The notes under the pieces: model-generated
What the model was told of the DNA's origin: nothing
The model's input: the letters and a program-made list of their open reading frames with translations, nothing else
The model's database searches: none
Assembly: GCF_018139145.2 (NCBI RefSeq)
Contig: NC_059477.1
Coordinates: 30,917,502-30,981,501 of the forward strand
Direction of reading: 5' to 3'
DNA: 64,000 bases
Origin: Gymnogyps californianus
Lineage: Eukaryota > Chordata > Aves > Accipitriformes > Cathartidae
Part shown: positions 1 through 11,826 of the stretch, one piece after another
Layout: the number at the start of each line of letters is the position of its first letter
Numbering within the stretch: position 1 is the first letter of the stretch
Made by a program: the position numbers and the translations under genes

Positions 1-830
1 TTAGCAAGTTTTTATTATTAGCAGCTGTTTCCAGGCATTGCTTAGACTATATGCAGAATCAGTATGAAGAACTAACATTAAAAAAATTAGCATGAACAAT
101 TGACTATAGTCTATAAAGATGTGAACTGAAGGAAAACAGGAAAGCGTATCAGTAGTAGCATATCAGAAAATGTCAGCAGACTGGGTTGCAGAAGAAAAAG
201 CCACATAAATCTTTCTCCACCCAATTCAGTAACTTTTAGCATGCAATACAGGCTGCTGGTACCTTGTTGTTTAACCACAAATAACAGGGAGCCCTCATAG
301 GTCACTGCCGTCTGTCAACAGCTATTACTGAAAACCGAACACGGGGGGCAAGCTAGCAGTTAGCAGCACCCTGCCGCCAGAAGCAGCCAAAACTCAGAAG
401 AAATAGGAATAAAATTTGTGGAAAATAACATCTTATCAAATCCCTAAACCCAAATTCTATGCACAATGTGTAGATAAACCTTCAGGATTTCTGAAGAAGG
501 CAAGCACCAGTTACAGCTTGAGGGGTCTGCTGGACCGCTGTCTGTTTCGCTAGAGTTTTTTTTTGTGTTATTGTTGTTTTTTTAGTAGGAAGATGTTGAT
601 AACACCGATTTTTTTTTTTTGTTTTTTATTTTTTTCGCTTCTGTGCCAGCAGCAAGAAGCTGGAGGGCAAAGAAGTGGGAGGGACACATCAGACAGCTGA
701 CCCAATTGCAAAGCTATTCATACCATATGAATCATGCCCAGTATATAAACTGGGGGAGTTAACTGGGAGGGGGATCGGGCTCGGGAACTACTGGCATCGG
801 TCACGAGTGGTGAGCATTGCATTGTGCAAC

Positions 831-857
831 TTTTTTATTTTTTTTTTTTTGCTTTGT

Positions 858-890
<33 letters not shown>
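831..890. repeat. Poly-T tracts
   Basis: A broken T-run (831-850) is followed by an uninterrupted run of 31 T at 860-890. Shorter T-runs occur at 550-640. On the minus strand this is a long A-tract, but no retrocopied gene or SINE body was recognised beside it. Confidence 0.85.
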
Positions 891-3320
891 CTTTATCTCA
901 ACTCACGATTTTTTCCTGATTCTCTCCCCATCCAGGGTGGGGGCAGTGAGCAAGCGGCTGCGTGGTGCTAGCTGCGGCTGGGTACCCGACCCGCTTTGTT
1001 CCTTTTGCAAGCATGAGCACTGAAGTCCTGTATACTTGCAGGTACCCCAGAAGTAAGAGATTTCTATCTAGGGATAATTATTCTTCATATGTGGCCAACT
1101 GCTTTACCAGCTATCAGTCTATTCAGAGAGAAAAAGTTTTGAGGCATCCCAGAACACAAGAGCAGGATTAGCCTGGTTCATCTGAGGCTCACAAGTCAAC
1201 CACTTAGGTCACTTGAGCCACCTGAATCACCCACCTCCGTTACAGAGCATTTACTTTATTTCCAAGTAGCAATAATTATTTTGTCCAGACTGGAACTGAA
1301 TGGCTCAGTTATACAATGGCTATTTACTATTTGTACTGCTGTGGCAGCCTGAAGCGATCAGTGACCAGCAGCATCCTAGTTCACTGGATATTGTGCACAG
1401 CCCACCAGTTCCCTAGATGCTGCCAAATATTGAATCCATGCTTAGGAGCCACAAGCCAGCCAGGGAAGCAAGCTTTGAAACATTAGCTTGCCTATTAACC
1501 AGCACCTGGGGGGCTTTCAGTCCAGCTAAGCTAACTCAGTTCAGCTAAAAAGATGAAACTACACTCATGCTGCCCCTCTGGTGAGGGTCTCTTCTTGGCA
1601 TTATTTAGTTTGAAGGAAAGGGTCTGTGAAGGGATGAGACCTTTGCCTCCTGGCACTACGGAGAGAGGAATCCACAAGTCTCTTATGGAATTAAGGCATG
1701 TCCTACATTTGAATTTCTCCATACATGTCCTGTTCTCGTTTAGGCTCCACACCTAATGAGAATGGCTCCTTAATAAATGACTGAAAGGTCAACAAGCACC
1801 TTGCTAGAATGGAAAAACCCATAAATTAATCCCACCACAAACCAAAAAAGGGGACAAAACTGAGGAATTTCAACATTCTAAATGAAAATTTTGAACTAAA
1901 AGTAATGACAACAAAGCAGCTTCAAGCCTGTCCAAGTCTCACTCCTGCAAACACACCACCATGCTGGCAAATCATCTGGTTCTCTTTAGCAACCATCTGT
2001 GCTTGCCTTCACTTAAAGAAGAATTAGCAAACAGAGGAATTGGCGCACGTGAAGCACAGCACGTGACAGACAACTATAGATTCACTTTCAGCTTTGCTCC
2101 AGAGATTGAAAGCAAGTAAGATCAGGTGTTTTAACTGGGAAACATGAATTTCAATGCCACCTTTACATACTGGCATTCATAAGTAGTCAATGCTCCAATT
2201 AGCATCATTATGAACTGTTTGCCTTGCCTTCTTTCCCATGCAAAGCTTCATGAGTCCCTGCTATTGCACTCCCTCCACTTTACAACCTGGAGACTGAATT
2301 GATGAAGCCTCCACTGAAAAGCAGAACAGAGGAGATGGGCCAGAGAACTTGAATTTCCTCTTTGTTTTATAGTAGTTTTGTGTTTAGTTTAAATATTAGA
2401 ACCGGGATCCTACTAATTTCTGCTAGCATCTGGAAACCCCCTCGCACTGACACAAAGAACCACTGATAATTACTGCCTGGAACATGGGTGGGTTTGTTGG
2501 GGTGGGGGGTGGTTCTTAGTCACCTAGATTACACTTAAACCAGGCTTACTTAGCTTCCTTTTGCAAATGTTATGAGGGAAGATGGTCAAAAACTTTACCT
2601 TGTCACAGAGATAAAAAAATGCATTCAAACATCATGAGTTAAAAGAAACGTTTAGTTTTTCTACATGGGGAACTGGAACACAGAGCTCAGCCAGCAAAAT
2701 AAAGCTTACCATGACAAGTAAAGGTTCAGAAGACTTCTAAAAAGAGTATTTTGAAGAATGGCATGAAGATTAAGTGGAACAAAATATAGTCTCATCTACT
2801 AATTTGTAGCAAGCTGCTCCTCAGATGAACAATTAGACTATATCCATATTTAAATATCAAGCTTTAAGTTCTTAATATTAAAATCAAAGAATAATCTGCA
2901 TCTTAATTCTTCACTAAATATGCCCATGTGCAACTTGACAGTCACACTAATGACAGACCAATAAAACTAGAATACAGTATTCTCATCAATTCTAGTATAA
3001 CACCAGATCAGCAGAGGATGTACATAAAATCATACACACTGCCATTTATAGAGGTGCCTCTGTTATGGCTTGCAGCTATTTCATGCTGACATCAGGTTCT
3101 GTTGTTAGCTGAGGTCGCATTTTCTTCTGCCGTCAGCCCTGTTACCACTCTTGATAAACTGAAGTGTTCAGTAACAGACAAACACACCATCTCAAATGAC
3201 ACTGGCAATCTTTGGCTTTAGCTTACTAACACGCACAGCTATAAAAGTACTGAGTAAAAAAAAAATTTGATGAATTTGGAGATCTTGGATAACTACTGCC
3301 TCCTATTGAAGGAAAAATAA

Positions 3321-3515
3321 AACCATAGAATAATTTAGGTTGGAAGGGATCTCTGGACATCAAGTGATCCAACGTCCTTCCGAAAGCAGAGCTGACAAAG
3401 TTGTATTGCTCAGGGCCTCATCCAGCCAAGGTTTAAACGTCTCCATGGACGGAGATCCTCTGGGCAACTTGTTCCAGTGTTTCACCCACCATCCTCAAAG
3501 TGAAAAAACTATCAG
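3321..3515 (-). repeat. CR1 LINE 3' fragment
   Basis: The plus strand reads ATAGAATAATTTAGGTTGG, then a diverged copy of the 'aagggatctctggacatc ... tccagccaaggtttaaacgtctcc ... ctctgggcaacttgttccagtg' consensus. This is the reverse complement of the CR1 3' end, so the element is on the minus strand. It is 5'-truncated, as most CR1 copies are, and moderately diverged. CR1 is the dominant LINE of birds and reptiles. Confidence 0.85.
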
Positions 3516-4493
3516 CTCATGGAAAAAATGAGCATAGGGCTATCTCTTCAGTCCCTGTAGTACATGAACTACTGGAACTTGCATAAAACCAACTGAAAAT
3601 CTCTTGCTGGAAAAGGTCTTATTTCCAATTCAGAGGTTTTCTGGAATTAGTGGTCTATGCATTATAGGTACAGTAAAGTCAAGATTCTAGCCCAAAAATT
3701 AAAAGATGAGCTCCTCATCACAGTCTTTTATTGGCGTTTGTACTGTGTGTTGCTTTACAGAAATCACTTCCATGCCGTAAGGGAGCAGATATCACCTGCT
3801 TTCAAAAGCAGCTGGTAGGGTCATCACTGGCCAAGGGTGCAGAGCACTATCAAACATTGCTCAGGTATATTCTCACCTCAAACTGGTAGCATACAGCATT
3901 TTCTAGGGCATGTAAAATGTGCTGGTTTAGACGGCTCTGTGATCCAGTCTTCCCAGGAGGAAGCTGGTAGAAAGGACCAAACCATTTCCTCGCACACACA
4001 CTGGAGGCCCAGCAGGGAACGTCCTGCTGCAGCCGACAGAGAGCCCTGCCTGGTTTATACCAAAGACATTGTTCCCCACAGTTGTCAATCACCTTTCCCC
4101 ACAAGAGTTTCAAACAAAATACAAAGTTTTTAATCCTATTTTTAATGCTGGCTAGCTAGACAAAATAAAGGCTTCACCTTTACCTCAAACTACTCCACAG
4201 TACCTTGCACAGTCCACCTCTGTCACAAAACTCCCCAGTGCCCCAGTGTCCTACCGCATCTCCTACACTCTCAGACAGAATGCACAGAGCTGTTTATACC
4301 ACACTGCTATAAACAAGAAATAGTTTGGACAAAAACAGGGAGAAGACTGCTTTAGTGCCCATGATAACAAATAGGCTTCAGGGAGCAACACGAAGGGGAG
4401 CAGCAAGCAAGGAGCACAACGTGCATATTCAAGACCCAGCCCAGACTCGGATCCTTGCAGAAAGCCCACTGTAGAGGGCCAAGATCCAGCACA

Positions 4494-4547
<54 letters not shown>
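4494..4547. repeat. (CA)n followed by an A40 tract
   Basis: A short CA microsatellite runs directly into 40 consecutive A (4508-4547), followed by CAGACAGACA. This looks like a microsatellite or an old retroposition tail. No element body was recognised upstream. Confidence 0.85.
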
Positions 4548-4548
<1 letters not shown>

Positions 4549-7500
4549 AGACAGACAACTGAGGAAAGCACTAGAGACAAGTATGGAGCTTCTTAAGGGG
4601 GAGGGGACAAAGCATAAGTTTCAGTGAGCTGGTGCATAAACATTTTGCCTGTGGAAGCTTGGGATCAGATCTTATTTAAGTCTCCAGTGAAAAGGAGCGT
4701 GATTGTCTCTCCACATCATAGAAGCTCCATGTGATTAGAAGTCTCTGCAGATTCAGCTCCTGCCCAGCACAGAGCTCAAACAGCAGGAGCGTAAATCAGA
4801 GTTGAAGTGCACTGGCAGAGCTGCAGCAGGAAAGAAGCATGCCCAGCCCTGCCTCTCCAGGGCTGGCTCCAGGACTGCCCATGCTCCCTCCTGCTCACAA
4901 GCAGGAGCTGGGGGGGTCAGGGGGAGAAATATAAATGATCAAGAACAAAGTTAGACCCATTCTTCCTAAAGCAGACCTAATTAGAAATGTCAGGTCTCAT
5001 TATGAGCCAGAGCTCCACTAGATAGGAGTCCCATTACTCAGGAGAGATATATGTGGAAGACATGCATCGTTTCTTAAAGACATACACATCTTTCCTCTAC
5101 TCACATCACACCCAAAGGGAACAGTCTCATTACGTGGGGGTGGAGGCAGCACCAACACTATAAGAGCCAATGCCAATTGCATAAAGAAAACACTGGGAGA
5201 AGCAGTGCCAACACCGTTTCATACATAAAACAGAATTTCCTCCCTCCTTCTGAAAGACTAGGAGCAATCATGCCTAACACACCTATACAAGGCTACTACA
5301 ACATGGTCAACCAGCAGTTTACAAAGGGCACTGTTCATTTCCCACTGAAATCATTAGAGTCCATTAACATCAAAGGGAGCAGATTTAAACTAAAAAAATA
5401 ATGTACATTTATCTTTCCTACCTGCATATAAGCATCTAAAACTCTACCAAACCACTATCCATCCTGGTCTCCAATGAAGTCCAGATATGTTTCATATTCA
5501 TTGGACATTAGCATCTGCATCTAATACCAGAAACTTCCATGCCAAGCATCTAAAGGACTTTTGTGGTGCCCTGACGAGCTCTGAAGGAAGGCAGGCCAGG
5601 TTTGCCACAGGAAAAGGAGCAGATCTGGAAATGTAGTTGCTATAGGTTTTGCCATTCTTGAGAAGAGCAGTTCAGGTGACACTATACAATGAATGAAGGT
5701 ATTTCTCTTCCTCTATAGTGCATTGTTTGTGCTAAAATTCACCTGGCTTGACTCTGAAGGCCAACTGCGAAGCAGCAGCCATTAGCAGTTTTCCTCATGA
5801 CGATCCAGCTGCAGTGAGCTCCCTGCAGGCTACATGTAGAGTGTAAACCAAGCCAGGATTATTCAGGGCTGTCTGCAGTTTTGGACTTCAGGGGAATAAA
5901 CAAGAAAGAGACTCAAACTGCTCTGCACAATGCAACAAAAGAATTCCTTTGACAGAGCAGCAGGGCAGAATTAATTCCTTCAGCAGGCAGAAGAAACCCA
6001 GTCATTATACAGTATTTGCTGTCTTAATACTACAAAAATAGGACACTTTTACTTATTATAGCTTGGTTTTGTTCTATTTCACATCACTATATCTGCGCTA
6101 CAAACAAAATACTTCAGCCAAACATAATGAAGAAGGGCAACGTAATGCCAGACCAGGGCCAAGTACGGACAATGCATTAACTGTACTTCCCACTGGAGTA
6201 ACAAATCAGCACTTGTCCACTCCTGCGTTTAGAAAAAAGGTCCTCTTCATGCCCCCATCTCACATGGCTGTTACTGCCGTTATTGTTCTACCACTGTATG
6301 TTAAAACTGGATAGACATCCTAATACAGATGGTGTTTCTCAGAAATGGACTTGGTAGTCTAATCTCATCCAGCCTAAGGTCAATGATTTGAATATGACTA
6401 GTGACTAGATATGAGGCGGCCTTCAAGCCTGCAAGCATTTGCTCTCAGGTTCTTTAGAAATTGACCAGGTGCTCTTCAGTCTAGACACTTCAGTGGTTAC
6501 GCTATACATATACTGTTCTGCAAGGGCAGGGATGCTCTGTGTCACCAACAGGAGAAACACGCATGTCTCGTACTTTTATTGCCCCTAAAAGCCTATCCTG
6601 TAGTTCACCGATGACCTTAGAGTGAGTGTTGTCCTAGGAGGCTGCTAATTACAGCAGCTAAACTCAGTTCACTTGTTACATGCTCAACCTGAAAACAAAT
6701 CTCATCAAATAAATGACCAGCAGCAGCATAGGAATTCATCAAAGTGCTCCACAAGAGGGGCAAGAAATTTCATCTCTCCCCCAAGCAGTTTTTGACCATT
6801 GCTGAGGCTGCTGATTAAGGACAGCAATTTAATCCTAACTGGGACAGTGATTCTATATACAAACAGCCCACGGCATTCGCTTATAAGAAGTATCAGGAGA
6901 TTACTCTCAAGAACCCAGCACCCAGCCAACATACAAAGAGGGGGAAGGAAGACCCCCACCCCTCCACTGCTTTTTGTGGAAACTGAACTATTTGTGAGCC
7001 TCAGGCAAGGTTTCCTACATCAAGAACACTTTTGTAATTCTTTCCATAGCAGCAGAAAGCATGTGATACCTTCCCTCGTGCTCACTGAAGTACTTTACTG
7101 TGCTTCCCTAACAAGTGTTGAAGCCAGAGTTTGTGAAATACGTAAACAAACACGACAAATAAGCTTCACGAATCTGCAGAATATACAAATATGGGATACT
7201 TTTTTCTCACACCAGGTTGCCCTTAGTGTGCCAGCATTCCTTTGAGTAATTTGTACTCCCATGTCTCAGAGAATTGCCGAGAATTAAAAGGTTGACTTAA
7301 AATCACTGCTACGTTCACAATGATCGCTATGTGTGTGTGCGCACGCATGTGTATGAACCATCCTAGTGATAAATTTGCCCCGGAAGATGCTGTGTACAAT
7401 AAATGACAAAGCCAATAGATCAAAAACATGAGATTTAGAGTTAGTCCTTTCATGTGAAAACGTCACTGGAGTTAATATTGCTCCAGCCTTGACCCCTAAA

Positions 7501-9860
7501 CTCTTTCTGACAAAAGATCTATGAAGGAGAGCCAGCTGGGCAAAGTAGCAGAGAAGATACCAGGAAACTGGTCCAGAGATTTTAAAGACAAATGACCACT
7601 GCAGATTTGAGGCTTTATTTTACAGATTAAACCAATCTGACACTGAAAGACATGAAAGAAATTGGAGGAAAAGACCACAGCAGAGAAAACAGCAACACTA
7701 CTAAGTATTACTGAAACCTGATCACCTCCACAGCTTTACCAGATGTTACTGCAGTTTCCATGGGAAGGTTGTAGGATCTTTTCTAATTCATTCTAATTCT
7801 TGTTATGGACACTGGACTGTAGATTCATCCTTGCAACGTGTTCCAAGTTGCATGTGTTCTCTAAGACAACCATTGGGGTCCCTCAGATCCACACGGTACT
7901 TTTACCAAAGGGGAAGAGGAGAACAGGCCCTGCATAAAGCAGCTCATCTCCAGATGTGCAGGACATTCATGCATTTAACCTCCATCAGTGTTAATGGAAT
8001 TGTGCATGCTAATCTTTTGCTCATGAGGTCCACACTAAACAGCAGCATCTCATCATTTAGCTGCCCGCTCCTTTAGCCTACATCTTACACACCATCTGTT
8101 GGAAATACCATGAAATTTAGTGGCAGAGTGGTTCTGCTTGGTTACACCAAAGCTTTGCCAAAAGAGCATTTCTGTGTTCATATAAAACCATCAGGGGTTA
8201 GGGAAGTGATCATACACACACAACCAAAGTAACTCTGGTCTACTGCTTCTTTGCAAGGGAACCCTAGGGTCAAGGTGCTTTGGATTCAATCCAGAAGACA
8301 CAATAGCACTAACAACTTACGCACTTATTTTTCTTCTGACATTTGCTACTACCACAGTTCAGACAACCAATGGTGACCTGGAGGTCAGACATTTCCCAAC
8401 AGATAAGACCAGCTGGACTATGGCCCCAAGCTCTTCATTCCACCAGCTGATCTTTCAAACCTGAGAAGTTCCCAGCATGACAAAATCATCATGCTTCATT
8501 AACAACAACAAATACGTGCTTATTTTCTTTAATAAGCAGTTAAGTACATTAATTATTCAAGACAATTCCAACTTGGGAAAAATAATCTATTATTCTCAAC
8601 TCCTCTTTTGACCTGGACAGGAGGAGCCAGAGTGAAAAGGTTTCTCAGCTGTAGATGGTGACACTGTCCAGTGACAGGTGATGTAGTTCACAATAAGGAG
8701 AACGAGCCTAGACGTGTTTTGGTGTTTCGTTCCTGGAGCTGGGAGGCATTTACTGACTGTTCACAAGTAACACCACACGCATGCATCCCCTGCCTCCTCT
8801 GAAAATACATGTAATAATTGCCTTGGAAGAGCATTGTGAAACCATAATATTCCAAAAGGATCCAAGCCCCTAAAATGAAGAACTGCCCATAAAAATGGCA
8901 CGTACTGTCACATGTAGTATCAATTCCACAGCATTCACTTTGCCCAGGTGATTTCCACCCCCTAATCCATTACAAAAAGAGCTGCCAATTAACTTGCACC
9001 TTGAGGCAGTAAATATCAACAAAAACCAAGGTCTATACAACTCAGATACCAACAATCTCAGACTTCCTAAATTTAGTCTGCTACATCCAGAGTGTAATAA
9101 GGATTTCAACAGGACAACAGGTACACTGAATGGAGAGAAGAGAGGGAAGAAAAAAGAAAAAAGATGCAGCTTTTGCAAAGATGACTAACAAATCATTTCC
9201 TCTGAAAGCTAAGAGAAAAGGCACAGGCTTCTGATGTACCAAAAATAAATGCAATACATGCTTCCATCCTGTAAATTAATTCTTCACAGGTGAATAGATA
9301 CAGAGCTCCTCTGCCTTTCCATTTCACCACGTCCCCAGCCTCTCTGACTTCCACAGATATCCCTTCTGTTACAGAAATGCAGTTAAAACACAAAAATTCA
9401 GAAAAGCCAGTGATGTCTCCATTCGGCACGTTCTTGGAACTGTGATTCAATGTTAATTCAAAAGTACTTGCAACCAATTTAAATAATCTTCCCAACTGAT
9501 GCTGCAAAAGGAAACAGTTTGGAAATGAAAGCCTCAGTGATCTCTCAAAAACACCACAGACCAGGAAGGGTATCTGAAAAATACCCGTCCTTCACCTCTC
9601 GCAACCTGTTCTGTTCCCTTATATGTACACATCCTCTTCCTTCACCCTGTCAAACAGATCATTTACCATATTTTATAGAAGCTTAAACTGAGCTTGATGC
9701 CACCAGGCTACAGATGCTTACAGGCTATTTTTTGAAGTTCCACTTTCACTGCAAGACTGCTTCAGTCTCTTCACACCGCTGAAAAGAAATTTAACAGGCA
9801 AATATTCAGACACTAACAAATAAAACCCTCCACCCCTGTGGCACATTCATTAGCACCTAC

Positions 9861-10060
9861 CTTTCCCTGTAGTCATTATCTGCAGTGCCTGCGAGATGCT
9901 GGGGAAGAGCACTGTGCTCCGGGAGCAGCCCTACAGTACATGTCTCTCAGCAACTTCACCACCAGCAAACTCTCCACCCTCCTAAACGACTTCTCTGTGT
10001 GACCTAGCAGACGATTGCCACCTCTCCTCCAAAATAAAAGCCGGCTCAGCATTCAGCGGA
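9861..10060 (-). other. Candidate alternative first exon of a short CLASP1 isoform
   Basis: On the minus strand an ATG at 9876 opens M-T-T-G-K and meets a good donor, AAAG followed by GTAGGTG, at 9860. It leaves phase 1, the same phase as coding exon 7, so splicing to the next CLASP1 exon would be in frame. An in-frame TAG lies upstream. The stretch behind it is more GC-rich than its surroundings and has a CTTTTATTTTGG near 10040. Short CLASP2 isoforms with alternative N-termini lacking TOG1 are known. The match here rests only on position, phase and splice signal, and a chance match is quite possible. The 5' boundary is a guess. Confidence 0.22.
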
Positions 10061-11813
10061 GCACCATGTGTCCTCCTGTGCCTGCTTGCTCACATCCCTC
10101 CCTCCTAAATTTGAGAGTTTAAAATCCAGGAGGCAGTAATAGGCTTATTTACAAAGTTGTATAACAGAGAGGGAGCAGAGCTCGTCTTGTCCATTTATAC
10201 ATTCCACAAGGATGTACTATCAGTTAATAGTACCCATTCAAATATCACTCAGACGTTACTGCTCCCTCAGCCCCCATGCAGGTGAAGGGGTATTTCCTTG
10301 CTTTTTTTATGCCACAGGAATGCCGAGTCAATGAAATGAATTTTCTGTGTCATTTTCTATTTCATCTTGAAAACCGTATTCAAAGAGAACAAGCCATAAT
10401 GGAAATTAAATTGCACAAGGAGGTATGAATGCAGAACAGCACAGTGCAGCATTTGTTGGTTCAAAACCTCTCTCTTATCACAGACAGTTGCCCCTCCTTC
10501 CAGTCTGTAATTCTGCTGCTTGGACGTGTGTTGACAAACAAACAATATTCCACCCACAGATGCATGGCAATGCTTGGCACATATGGGTGATTTTTCCTCC
10601 TTATAATAAATACTAAAATAGCATTCAGTGACTCAGCAAAGCACAGGAATCTAGAATAGTTCTAGTGTCCATCTAATTGCCTCCAAGTTGTCAACTTCAT
10701 AAACAGAATTCATTCAGCAAATAGCTTATTTATCTTAAATAATATCTAAAATATAGAAGTAGTTCTACTCAAGAGTAACATTGCTCCTTCTTCACAGGCT
10801 TTCAGTAACCGGAATTATCACATCTGCTATTTTAGCATTGTTTTAATTAACCTGCTTACTCTTAGAACACTAACGCAGGCAACTACTGAAATTGCATCCT
10901 CCCCTCACCTTACTCTGTGCAAGTATCCATGGGGGAGAGATCTCAGCTCCAGACTTCTGGCTTTAAGATCTCCTGCTTTGATTTCCTTGCAACCCAAGAC
11001 CACCGCCACCTCCACTGTCCCTAAATCTTGCTCTCCCGAGCAAAGGCAAAATTCAGCGTAGACAAGTTCAATCCTCTCCCTACCCACAGGTACCATAGTG
11101 GCACACCACCGCAGCATCCCTGCATGCACCAATGCAGAAGCATCTCCCAAAAATTATGTGACTTATGTAAAAAAATGAGGGTTTACATCAAAGAATGTCA
11201 TATTATGATATTGCAATGATCAAAAGTATAAAAAACATACCAAAACATTTTGGTTACTAATAGCTTTGGTTTGGGTCATTGTTTCCTATCAGCCTGTATC
11301 TCTCAGTAGATCACTTATTTCATTCTTAATCTGTCCTGAAACTTGATTATAAAGTCTTCTGGAGTCCAGGTCTGATCCGAAGTCAATTCAAATCCATGGA
11401 AAAACTGTATGCTTTATGTTCAGGTCCTTCCAGACATAATACCAAGGAAACCTGTGCAGCATGAATTTCCTGGAGTCTCTATTTATGTCCAATAGCCTCT
11501 CGCTGTATCACATCCAACTAAAGATCATCACACAATGCCACATGAAGACAGCAGCTGACTAGCTGGCAATTATTGGCTCTTTCATGCTGAAAATGTATTT
11601 ATCCCAGGGGAATAAGGCATCTGCATAATTCGCAAAAGCAGTTACACAAAAAATAATTAGCTTGCTGAAAGCCCAAAGGGGGAAAAACTATAATTTTTGC
11701 TTCAAGAGGCTGACTAATTATATGCCAAATAACAAAACAGAGATGCATTGAGAATCATCGAGAAATCCAACGTGGATTTTAACTTCATATTCTAGCTATA
11801 AGGGCTGCTGCTG

Positions 11814-11826
11814 GTAGCCTAGCAAC
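11814..11826 (+). promoter_or_regulatory. RFX X-box-like motif in the CLASP1 intron
   Basis: GTAGCCTAGCAAC fits the X-box pattern GTNRCC, short spacer, RGYAAC, with a one-base spacer. It lies 100-250 bp from a cluster of ATTA/TAATTA homeodomain-type cores between 11560 and 11720. Together these suggest an intronic enhancer, but short motifs occur by chance. Confidence 0.3.

Noticed and set aside
3340..3531. 63-codon plus-strand open frame
   Set aside because: It is antisense translation of a CR1 3' fragment.
6799..7245. 148-codon plus-strand open frame
   Set aside because: It is a chance frame in intron, with no motif, no codon bias and no splice context.
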